Assembly: GCA_028023455.1 (NCBI GenBank)
Contig: JAQFVV010012396.1
Location: 8,594,085 to 8,658,084 of the forward strand
Direction: 5' to 3'
Length of the DNA: 64,000 bases
DNA from: Epiperipatus broadwayi
Lineage: Eukaryota > Onychophora > Udeonychophora > Euonychophora > Peripatidae
A program made the position numbers and the translations under genes. Below, one piece after another: positions 25,395 through 39,123 of this stretch (position 1 is its first letter; every line of letters begins with the position of its first letter). The notes under the pieces were generated by a model. The model was not told where the DNA came from. It did no database searches and was given only the letters and a program-made list of their open reading frames with translations.

Positions 25395-27535
25395 TTTTTA
25401 ATAAATTTAATATAGGAAGTGATCATCAATTAATAAGATGTAAGATATGTGTTAATGCAAAACTAGACAGTCAAAAATGATTAAGAAAACAATATTTATA
25501 GTTGATATTCCTAATCTTCAGAAAAATTCTAATGAATTTAAATTAGAACTTAGAAATTAGTTTCAAGTATTAATAGATTTTGAACATGATTCAGATTTGA
25601 ATGAAATGAATATAAAAAATAACTTATACATTTTAAAAACTGCAACAAAGATAGCTGGTAGAAAAAAGCAGCAATTAACCAATAAAATTTCTACTGAGAC
25701 TAGAGAACTTATGAAGAAAAGAAGAAATATGAAGATATATAAAAATGATGCATTAAAAAGAATTGAATATCTCGAATTTTGTAAAATGGTGCGGAAAAGA
25801 GTTTAAAATGATATAATGAAGTATAACTGTGAACTAGCAAGGAAATCTGTAGAAGAGAATAAAAGTCTCAAGAGTGTAAAACAACATTTTGGTATTGGTA
25901 GGAAATTTATATCTACAATAAGAAAAAAAGATGGAATTATTACTAAAAAAAAGATGACATCATGAAATGGGTAGAAGATGTCTATCAAGAATTATATAGT
26001 AATAAAGAATAAGTACTTCCTATATCTATTATATCTTTCAAATTGCCTAATATTTTAAATGAAGAAGTGAGACATGCAATTAAATTTATGAAGAAAGGAA
26101 AGGTTCTAGGTAATGCTGGAATTATAATTGATATATTAAAAGAAGCACATGAAGAAATAGAATTTTTTTTAGCAAAGTTATATACTAAATGTCTAAATGA
26201 TAAAGATATACCAGATGATTGGAAGAATGCAATATTAATACTTAAAAAAGGCAGTAAAGAAGATATTAGAAATTACTGATCTATCAGCCTTTTATCAGTT
26301 TTATACAAAATGTTTACCAAGATAATTACAACTCATCTACAGAGAACATTGGATTTCCACCAACCAAGAGAACAAGTTGGATTTAAAAGTGGTTTTAATG
26401 TAATAGATCATATCCAGGTATTGAGAGAAGTTATAGAAAGAACAAATGAATATGAGTTGCCATTATGCTTTGGATTGGTAGATTATGAAAAGACATTTGA
26501 TTCTATAAACATTTCTTCGGTGATTAAAGCACTGGATCATCAAGATATAGATCTAAAATATTGTTATATTTTTAAAAATATTTATAAAAATGCAACAGCA
26601 ACAATTAGATTGCATAATGATATTAGGAAAGACAATATTGAGAAGGGTGTAAGACAGGGTGGCTCCATATCTCCAAAACTTTTTATAGCAGAGTTGCAAG
26701 AAGTATTTTGTGAATTAAAATGGGAAGCCAAAGGAGTTAAAGTAAATGAAGATTATTTAAGTCATTTGGATTTTGCAGATGATGTAGTTATTTTTGCAAA
26801 TACTGCTTTAGAGCTTCAGAAAATGTTGCAGGAGTTATCAGATGAAGTAGGACTAAAGATAAATGTTAAAAAGACTAAAGTAATGTTTAATGGTTTTTCT
26901 CAAAATATGAAAATAGATTGATTATGATGAGTTAGAAGAAATTAACAGCTACAAATACCTTGGTAAGACAGATTATTAATACAGATAGAAACATAATGGA
27001 TGAAATTAATCATAGAATTAAACTTGGTTGGAGTGCTTTTGATACAAATAACTTGATATTAAAAGGGAATATTCCTACGTGTTTGAAAAGGTTTTTAATA
27101 AATGTGTTTTAGCAGTTCTTACTTATCAATCTGAGACTTGGACACTTAATAGAAGAGCAATACAGAGACTTCAGATTACTAAAAGAAGTATGGAGAGATG
27201 CATGTTGGGAGTAACAAGAAGAGATCGAAAATGCAATATATGGGTAAGAAAACAAACAGGTGTTTCTGACTTCATTGAAAAAATTAAAAGTCTGAAGTAG
27301 AGTTGGGATGTATATATTGCTAAAAGAGATGATACTAGATGGACAATTTAAATCTTAAACTGGATTCCAAGAGATTGTAAAAGACTCAGAAAGAGACCAC
27401 ATGTGAGATGAATGGATGGAATAAGAAAGTGTGCAGGAGTGATGTGGAGAAGAGAAGCTAAAGATCAGAGATGGATTAAACTTGAAGACCTTCAACCTGC
27501 AGTGGATTGATAATGGTTGATAATGATAATGATTT
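25395..27535 (+). mobile_element. 5'-truncated RTE-class LINE (plus)
   Basis: The element starts inside the endonuclease C-terminus (phrase SDHQLIRCK), so the catalytic front of the endonuclease is missing. It then contains the linker, the whole reverse transcriptase and the C-terminal region, and ends in TGATAA-type short repeats just after the stop near 27510, the kind of tail that RTE elements use. It is a dead, 5'-truncated copy of the family whose better copy lies at 62.58-64 kb on the other strand. Confidence 0.9.
25411..27510 (+). pseudogene. RTE ORF2 pseudogene: endonuclease tail, reverse transcriptase, C-terminus
   Basis: In order: the endonuclease end at about 25411-25470, the linker at 25480-25860 (with a 69-codon open piece from 25597), RT fingers at 26043-26279, then the palm at 26310-26921. 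Visible motifs are VDYEKTFDS (first catalytic Asp), GVRQGGSISPKLF and LDFADDVVIFAN (FADD catalytic pair). The thumb and C-terminal region follow to LQPAVD just before the stop. Interruptions include stops near 25475, 25805 and 26277, frame loss near 26920-27080, and stops near 27298 and 27350. It cannot encode an active enzyme. Compared with the 62.6-kb copy, the RT block is closely alignable residue by residue. Confidence 0.9.
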
Positions 27536-29174
<1,639 letters not shown>

Positions 29175-29258
29175 ATTATAGATAAAATAAGCACCTCTAT
29201 ACTTCTCCATTCTTTTTAAATTCATTTAAATAAAGATATAATAAAAGACAAATGGCCC

Positions 29259-29298
29259 CCAAGATGCATTTCGTGCTGAACCAGCGCTCATCAGTTGG
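29259..29298 (-). ncRNA. Hammerhead ribozyme motif, family B, core intact
   Basis: On the minus strand: stem I CCAA, core CTGATGA, stem II GCGCT/AGCAC with loop GGTTC (one C-A mismatch), GAAA, a minimal stem III of two pairs (A-U, U-A, loop GC), cleavage base C at 29263, then TTGG closing stem I. Every conserved core base is present. The topology is type I, with the element ends entering through stem I. Confidence 0.8.
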
Positions 29299-29595
29299 CC
29301 CAGGTCACTATCTTTCATATATATTTTTATTATATGAAAAATATTTATCTAGAGCAAATTGCTATATTTTCATTTACCATCGTCAAACTCCCTCCATTCA
29401 CACCTTTGACGCCATCCATTTCAGATAAATACAATAATGATTATTACTAATCATTTTCGAAACTAAAGATGATCTCTAGCACAGATATAATCTTTAAACC
29501 TCAGTTAAAGATTAATATATCTGAAAATGTAGCAATTTGCTCTAGATAAATACTTTTCATATAATAAAAATATATATGAAAGATAATGACCTGGG

Positions 29596-29635
29596 CCAAT
29601 TGATGAGTGCTAGTTCAGCACAAAATGCATCTTGA
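29596..29635 (+). ncRNA. Hammerhead motif, family B, two core substitutions
   Basis: It has the same architecture as its partner. Stem II is perfect (GTGCT/AGCAC), but C3 has become T (TTGATGA) and G12 has become A (AAAA for GAAA). It is predicted inactive. The same two changes occur in the copy at 56.1 kb. Confidence 0.7.
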
Positions 29636-29950
29636 GGGTCATTTGTCTTGTATTATATCTTTATTTAAATGAATCTAAAAAAGAATGGGGAAGTATGGAG
29701 GTGCTTATTATATCTATAAGATATTACACATGGGAAAGAGAAAGATTAATAACGCCGCGTGTGTGTAAAATAAAAAATAAGATATATTAATCTTTAACTG
29801 AGATTTAAAATTTATATCTGCGCTAGAGATCATCTCTAGTTTCGAAAATGATTAGTAATAATCATTATTGTATTTATCTGAAATGGATGGCGTCAAAGTT
29901 GTGAATGAAGGAAGTTTGACAATGGTAAATGAAAATGTAGTAATTAGATA

Positions 29951-30038
29951 TATGTAAAGTAATAACTTTAAAAAATACTAGGATTGTCGAAAGCGCTCCT
30001 AAGTGGATAAAATTTTTTAAAAGTTATTACTTTACATA
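29951..30038. repeat. Small hairpin (arms about 27 bp)
   Basis: TATGTAAAGTAATAACTTT on the left is mirrored by AAAGTTATTACTTTACATA on the right. The loop holds GGATTGTCGAAAGCGCTCCT. GTCGAAA followed by AGCGC is reminiscent of the second half of a hammerhead, but no CTGANGA partner is present. Confidence 0.6.
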
Positions 30039-30586
30039 TTATTATATTTATAAATATTCAATTATAAGATTATATAAATTATTAAATTATATATATTACA
30101 ATTTAATAATTTTATCACGTGAAAATTTCCATTTATAATTTTATTCAGAAAAAAATACTGTCACATGAAGATAACAAATTGTTAATGTTTTTTTACACTT
30201 ACAAAACTGGTATTATGTTTAAACAAATTACATTACACAGTAAAATAGATATTATATACTTCTTGATTATAATTAAAATTATTTTTATTTTTTTTTAATA
30301 ATTTGTTATTGCAGGTGTTATATGAAGACGAGTTGGGCATTTTTATCAAATAATTTGTGTAAAATATTTTTTAAGTTGAAATCTGCACTGTATAATTGTA
30401 GGAAAACTGAAAATATTTAAATTTTTTTTTTTTTTTAAATATTTCCTGACAAGAAACAAATGCTTCTTGACAAATAATTGTGTAGCTCAAAATTACGTCA
30501 TATCTAATGAAAAGATGGCAAGCCAAAACTCAGCATATAAAAAATCCTGTATATTTTCCAAAAATTGATATAAATAAATAACAACT
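30039..30586. other. AT-rich spacer
   Basis: No gene or recognised repeat seen. Confidence 0.5.
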
Positions 30587-30746
30587 CATGATCACTATCT
30601 CATACTAGCACAATAATTGTTATTAAACAATTCAAAATACAACAAAACTCTCCATATAGTAGTGCCATCTTGTGCTAACAAGAGCAATCCATGGATGCCA
30701 GAAGGCTTGTGCATAAAATCCCTATCTAGTGCCTACTCATCCAATA

Positions 30747-30788
30747 TTCCCAGACTAGTTTCTGGCTTGTGGCCTTCTTCAGTGAGGA
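30747..30788 (-). ncRNA. Hammerhead ribozyme motif, family A, core intact
   Basis: On the minus strand: TCCTCA, CTGAAGA, AGGCCACAAGCCA, GAAAC, TA, GTC, TGGGAA. Core bases are all permitted (position 7 may be any base). Stem I pairs for four positions before a C-A mismatch. Stem II GGC/GCC is flanked by an unpaired A on each side. Confidence 0.75.
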
Positions 30789-31497
30789 GCCTTGGATCTG
30801 AGAGCACTGCACCTAGATCTTAGGATCTAATGCAACCCTCCAGCACCCACCTTTTAACTCTATTTAACTACAAAACTATGAGAATGAAATTGAAAACACT
30901 ATTAATATTTTCAACCCAAGCTCAATAGCTTATATAGTCATATGGGTCTGAACTCAATTCAGTACCCATACATTTTGGTGTCTTTGGCTCTTTAACAACC
31001 ATAGCCACCACTATCCTATTAGGCAGGATTGGTGTTAAACCACTAAACATCACATGATCACTATCTCATACTAGCACAATAATTGTTATTAAACAATTCA
31101 AAATACAGCAAAACTCTCCATATAGTAGTGCCATCTTGTGCTAACAAGAGCAATATGGAGCTATATGGAGAGTTTTGCTGTATTTTGAATTGTTTAATAA
31201 CAATTATTGTGCTAGTATGAGATAGTGATCATGTGATGTTTAGTGGTTTAACACCAATCCTGCCTAATAGGATAGTGGTGGCTATGGTTGTTAAAGAGCC
31301 AAAGACACCAAAATGTATGGGTACTGAATTGAGTTCAGACCCATATGACTATATAAGCTATTGAGCTTGGGTTGAAAATATTAATAGTGTTTTCAATTTC
31401 ATTCTCATAGTTTTGTAGTTAAATAGAGTTAAAAGGTGGGTGCTGGAGGGTTGCATTAGATCCTAAGATCTAGGTGCAGTGCTCTCAGATCCAAAGC

Positions 31498-31539
31498 TCC
31501 TCACTGAAGAAGGCCACAAGCCAGAAACTAGTCTGGGGA
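31498..31539 (+). ncRNA. Hammerhead ribozyme motif, family A, best copy
   Basis: Stem I TCCTCA (31498-31503) pairs over all six positions with TGGGGA (31534-31539), with one U-G wobble. Core CTGAAGA is at 31504-31510. Stem II GGC/GCC has a CACAA loop and one unpaired A at each end. GAAA is at 31524-31527. Stem III is only AC/GT around a TA loop, and cleavage is expected after C31533. Type I, with a minimal stem III as known from hammerheads of animal repeats and Penelope-like elements. The flanking A-A at the base of stem II is unusual, but most copies keep it. Confidence 0.8.
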
Positions 31540-31685
31540 TATTGAATGAGTAGGCACTAGATAGGGATTTTATGCACAAGCCTTCTGGCATCCATGGAAT
31601 GCTCTTGTTAGCACAAGATGGCACTACTATATGGAGAGTTTTGCTGTATTTTGAATTGTTAAATAACAACTCCTTAATTGTGTGA

Positions 31686-32299
31686 TAAAGCAGCATAGAT
31701 GGAAGTTTATTTATTTGACAAAACAAAATAAATATATACTTTTACCACTCTCTCCTTCTTTCATTATCATTAAGTTAACATTAAATTTAATGACTTTTAC
31801 TATAACTCACTTTTTAAAAAATAAATGCCAAATTATATATCACTAAAAAATGTGTTGTTGTTTAAGATAAAATATTTTGCTCTTATGACTTAAACATAAT
31901 AAGAATCTTTACTTCTTCCAACTTTTATATAACTGAATCCACTTCTGAACTCTTTTCTGGCAAAGCAATCATATTGAATATTTAAAAAATTATGTTAAGC
32001 CACATATTTTATCACAATTTAAGTTTGTATTGTTCAAAAATGACATAATTATTGTTTGATTTATAAAACACCAAAGAATGTAATTAAACTGAAAAAAAAT
32101 ATAGTCATTGATATTCAAAGTAATAAAAGAAAAAAAGTTAATATTTCTAATAATTATTTTCATAATATTTCATAAATTCAAAATTATCATGCATAAATTT
32201 TAAAACTATAATTTTGTTAGTAGGTTAGTTGCATTCATCATTAAATTTTTAAATAATTGCTATATAATAACTTACCTAAGTTTAATCGATCACTTGAAC
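31686..32299. other. AT-rich spacer
   Basis: No gene or recognised repeat seen. Confidence 0.5.
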
Positions 32300-32430
32300 A
32301 CTTCGTAGAATAAAGATATTAATACCTTTCATTTTTCCCAGTAGCCCTTCAAAATGTTTTTCCATACAGGCATTTGCAATGAGTATGTCATCCCTAATAC
32401 AATCCTTAATAACAAGTAGTTAATATTGAT
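32290..32430 (-). pseudogene. Possible LTR-element RT fragment
   Basis: On the minus strand a short open run contains RDDILIANACMEKHFEGLL, which resembles the catalytic-loop strand and following helix of gypsy-type reverse transcriptases (DDIL, then E-H spacing). It ends in a stop within 25 codons. No neighbouring RT motifs were found, so this could be chance. Confidence 0.25.
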
Positions 32431-34929
32431 CAAGAATTAGAATAATTTGAATATTATAATAAAGAACTTCAATAGTTTGTAATTTATTAAAAATTACTAA
32501 AATAGTTACTATATACAAAATAAAATAAAATAAAAAGTGAATGAAATATTAAATTCATTATAGAGTTAAGCTTGAGGTACATACGTTAGTAGTTTAGAGT
32601 CAGTGCAATGTAGTATTATTTATTCTATCTTTATAGATTTTGAGGGCTTATATTGATTCATGCTATTATGACCATAAATTTAGTAATAGCTTCATCAACT
32701 GCCATCTCTCTTTGCATTTGATATGAAGCTTTGAAATTTACATTGCAGTAGTCTATAATTGGCCTAAGTTTATAACTGTCAAAATCGTTACTTTTAGCAT
32801 TTGTGCATTTTTATTATTATTAAAATGCAGACAAGTCATTATAAAAAAAATCTAAATCAGGTCATAATATTTGCAAAATATGTTTAGCTTTGTCTCATAT
32901 CAAAAGTCCAGATATCAGCTAATTCATATACTGTACATCTGGACCCAAGCCCACACCATACCAACAATTGCAGATAATTCACAATATAAATTTATACAAT
33001 CACGAGCTATGTTTTTGATCAATATATATGTTAGTTTCAATAATAATTTTTTCCTATATTTTTATCAAATATAAATTCAAATAATAATTTAAAAATATAT
33101 TCAAATAATAATTAAAATATATATAAAATTAAATATTTACCAACTGCTCTCCATAACGTTCACTCAACTAAGCACGTCAGTAAAATCTTGTATTTTTTTC
33201 CGATGTAAATTTTAGAGCAACTCCAATTCCATTAAAAATGAAAAAACTGAGAGAAAGACAAAAAAATTCAATTTACTTAATCACAAAATATGTCATAAAA
33301 TTTTTAATTTTTATCGTAGAAAAATGAAACTTACCTTTTCTGAAACTAGAAAGAAAGATAGAAATGAAGATATAAAAAGCATATCTATAGACTGTATAGA
33401 TTTCCAGCAGTTTAAAACTGAAACCGGATTTCATGGCGGCATTGTGTGGTCATAATAAAAAAATGGATAAGTAAAATAATTATTCTTATCTCCATCCCAA
33501 TCACCATTAAGTATTTTTATTTTTCAGAATGCATTACTCTGATTTTTATTATTTTGCAAACTTAATTGAAATGAAATTACTTCAAAAATATTTAAGCATG
33601 GGTCCAAATTTACATAAGATATATAGACATTTAATAAATAATATAATTAATTTTATTGTTGATCTACAATTTGAAGTATTGAAATTAACACATGGAGTTG
33701 AAAAATAGTGTACTCCTATTAAATTAAAATATGTCATTCTTTTACATAATAACAATGATATTTTGAACAGATGAAGAGTACTTTGATCAGTTTTTGAATA
33801 TTAAAAAAGTGTCATTTAATAATGCATCTACTATATCAATTATTTCGATTTGGATAATAATATCCAGTGTGATGAAATTAAACAGTTTTTCTTAATGGTA
33901 AAATGAAATGGATAACAGTCATTAAAAATAACTGGAGAAAATTTAAAATATAGTATTTGCTTTAAACTTATGGGAATTTTTTTTTTTTTTAGAAATTCAT
34001 GCATCCAAGAAGCAATGCCATATGATAAAAAAATGCTTCTATTATTTTGATTTATAAAAATAATGAAGATACAAAAAATTGCATGCAATTATAAGGGAAT
34101 ATCAGTGTTATCTATCTTTGCAACTTTGAAGATATTTATTAAAAATTTTGCTTTCAATCATAGCCAAATAGTTACCAAAAAACACTAGATGTGATTTTTT
34201 TTTGTTAGAAAAATGCAAAAAAATGTTGTGAGCAAAAATGTGATATATAACATTGAATTTCATTAATTGAGAAGGATTGTGAATATTTATTTACATTACA
34301 GAACTGTTACATTATAATATGAGAAAAAGTATTATTATTGAAAATCTAAAGTATGAGACATATGAAATAAAAACTTACTATTAAATGAATGTTGAAACAT
34401 TTATAAATTATTTTATGAAGTATGAATCAACATGCAATATAAGTGGTATAAATTTTAATTTCAACCAATTAAAAACAAAACAAGATTGACTCCTAGATCC
34501 CAATGTGACAAGGGCCATACTATATCCTTACTACTTTAGATAATGACTTACAAAGTGGTAGTAATGTGTTAATATAATTGTAAAAAATTTTTGTTTAGTA
34601 ATTAATGTCTAAAAAAATCAGATACTTTATCAGGCTGAGATAGGAGGAAAATCTTCAATAAGTTTTCATTTTTAAAAAACTTAACAGTTTGAAAATATAT
34701 CTTGGTAGCTTTTCAAATAAAAGGTGAACTTATGATAATAAAAATCAACATAGTTTCTAATGTAAAATATTTCATAACTATATTAATGCTGCTGTACTTA
34801 GCAAGTCAAGGAATAAAAATATGTTATTTAATAACAACTTTATTCTACTAAATCCATTGCATAAAAGTGAGCTATTTAATCTTATTTATCTTTAAACATT
34901 GAAAATCTTTTTATTAAAGATATTTTGTC
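32431..34929. other. AT-rich spacer
   Basis: No gene or RNA gene seen. Short frames such as 34088-33840 have a low-complexity, Phe/Ile-rich composition. Confidence 0.5.
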
Positions 34930-35100
34930 ATATTTTGGAAATATAATGGTAAGATGGTCAAATGTGTTTCTCACCTTGCTGGATATGATAATATTAAATC
35001 TACTATAGTAAGAATATATCTTCTTTGGATTGGGCATGTAAAGCAGGTGAAAAGTAGTAACAGGTTTCCTAAAAAGGTATTTTAATGTAAGGTTAAGTTT
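34930..35100 (+). pseudogene. Possible LINE C-terminal fragment
   Basis: A plus-strand run reads LLWIGHVKQVKSSNRFPKKVF, matching the pattern L-x-W-x-GHV..R-x-P-K-x-V common downstream of the RT in several LINE clades. It is broken by stops on both sides and has no RT motifs nearby. Confidence 0.35.
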
Positions 35101-36937
<1,837 letters not shown>

Positions 36938-37049
36938 CAATTATGATCAAAATATCATACAATATCTCTCAAGACTACCTAATTATTGATATTATTGTTT
37001 AAGATTACATCACTGTTAGATATATTTGTTAAGTTATTATGAGAGCTAG

Positions 37050-37083
37050 AGTATTGTTGTTGTTATGATGATGATGATGATGT
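37050..37083. repeat. Short (GTT)n(ATG)n tract at LINE 3' end
   Basis: GTTGTTGTT then ATGATGATGATGATG directly abuts the 3' end of the LINE to its right. On the element's strand this is (ATC)n following GAAAC. Confidence 0.8.
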
Positions 37084-37632
37084 TTCAAAAGGTCTTTATT
37101 ACCTCAAAAGAATACAACATTAGTGGTTATATAGTAAATTAACTGCTACAAGTTGATTACAAATTTTAACATTTACATTGTCATTTTTGATAGAGTTCTT
37201 TCTGGATTTACATGAGCTTAAAACATAGTTCTTGTCTACATATAATATCCTGGATTGTCCATTCTGCCTAGGTCAACAGTCCAAATGTTATAACACCATT
37301 TTTATTTTATTTTATGTCCCAAATGGGTCAAATATAATTTATCATTTGAACCCCATTAACAAATCAATCACTTACAACAGAAGGGGAAAATTGTCCTTGT
37401 TGCTAATTTGACATGTGTATCCTTCTAAGCTTCTTTATAATGTTTAATTTTTCCATTACAATGTTCAAACCGGTGTTACAAAGATCTTATTAGATCTAAC
37501 TCCTAAGTTTTGGTCCTATGTTTCTTTTAAATGTGTCCTATTTCCAAAATTCACTGATGTTGCAAGATTTCAGGTTTTCAAAAAAAAAAAAAACACACTA
37601 TATCGATTCCTAAGAGTTTATCATTTTTGTCA

Positions 37633-39092
37633 CTATAACATTGATTTAATCTTAAGTAATGACCAGGTTGCTACATAAATGTCAGGTCTGGCCAGTGTCT
37701 TATTCCTTTTCTGTATCATTGCAAGTTTATTTGAAAAAGTAGCTGGATGCCTCCTGGAATTGTTACCAATTAGGAAGGTGCATCTAGTACACCAGTATGC
37801 ATATAGCACAAAGGTTGCTGCTCTGACACTTTGTGTTAGTCCCTCTCTAAATGCAGAAATTAATTGATGCATTGTCACATTAAACTTCCAGTAATTGCTA
37901 GTTATCAGATTTTTATCTGCCTAAGTCCCTCACAGTGATATATCAGATTTGATAGAGTTGCCTCAACTCGATGGAATAACCCACAAAAGGGATCAATTGA
38001 TGTATACAATCTTTTATGGTAAAGAAAATATGTGGTAAGTAATGCAGGTAAGTTAAATTTTATCAGAAAATTGAAAAACTTTGGTTTTAAGGCCCATTGT
38101 TTATACCTTTTAACCAGTTGTTTATTATTAATTCCCAGTATTGGTTCCAAAGCAATTGTGTTATTATCTTCATTTATTAGTTCATAAATTTCCCAATATT
38201 TGTACTTATTAATAAATTGCTCTGGGATTTTTGATTCTGTTTTTCAATGATATATTAATTGTTCAAAATATGATAATTTTTTTGGTGGTGGTTTATCAGT
38301 TGGAATGACCTCTATGAGCTGCTTAATTTTTGGAAATTGTTTTAACAATAAAAATTATATTGTTCCTCATTCTCTGTTTGTCAAAAATACTAATATCATG
38401 TAATTCCAAAACATTTTTATTCAGTGGTTGACGTAGTTTTGCCATTGATATTGCCACAACTTTCCTTGACCGTAATAGCTGATTGCAAATGGTCTTAATT
38501 TTAAAAATAAAAGCCTTTGAGAAAGCAACCACCAGCATAAAGTAAACTATCTTAGTCATCATCAAACTGTTAATTAATTGAATCTTAAAATATACTGACA
38601 TATAGGTATTGGCTAGAGAGTCTGCTATTTGCTGGATTTCTTTTTTCAATTTGTTCTGCAAATGACATCTCATGCCAGTACTCCCTAGATGGAATGGAAA
38701 CCCAAGGAATGAGCCTGGCATTGCCTGGAAAATGGATGTACATGGCCTTTCCATGAATATGGCCATGCTGCTGTTTTTTCTGGATTGAAACCTAGTTCAA
38801 ATTCCTTGAGTATTCTTCTAAAATCATCTGTAGATTTTTGGTATCTGCCTTTTTGATGTCAGGAAAACTGTAATATCATCCATGTATGCAATGCAGGTCA
38901 ATTTTTGACCTGTTCCTGGGATCTCCATTCCCTCAAATGCCTGTTGTAGTCAAATAAGAAGGGGTTTTATGTATAAAATGAATAAGATGGCACTAAGTGG
39001 GGATCCCTGTGAAAGTGATTTAGTTGGTGTGAAAGCTGGTGAATTTCTGCCATTTAGGGTAATGTGAAGCTCACAATTTAAGAGTAAATTTG

Positions 39093-39123
<31 letters not shown>

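Larger units (their letters stand above)
29175..29945. mobile_element. Family B element in nested inverted repeat
   Basis: Segment P (about 29175-29370) reappears as its reverse complement at about 29525-29720. Segment Q (about 29375-29515) reappears as its reverse complement at about 29775-29940. The order is therefore P, Q, P', a short unique part, Q'. Each P copy carries one hammerhead motif. Landmarks are TAAGCACCTC, AGGACAAATG-like and TCATTTTCGAAACTA. There is no coding sequence. The arrangement suggests a rearranged or template-switched insertion of a non-autonomous element. Confidence 0.75.
30587..31685. mobile_element. Family A 1.1-kb inverted repeat
   Basis: A minus-orientation unit runs from 30587. 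Its landmark CATGATCACTATCTCATA recurs at 31053, which gives a 466-bp unit, and the second unit breaks off at about 31153. From 31156 the sequence runs back as the reverse complement to about 31672. The arms of roughly 510 bp differ at only a handful of positions, so the inversion is recent. A transcript through it would fold into a long hairpin. The two frames at 30617-30823 and 31726-31463 are mirror images produced by the repeat. Confidence 0.85.

Noticed and set aside
30617-31726. Two similar 68-87 codon frames containing KTLHIVVPSCANKS
   Set aside because: They are mirror copies inside the family A inverted repeat, overlap the ribozyme and are not conserved in other family A copies.
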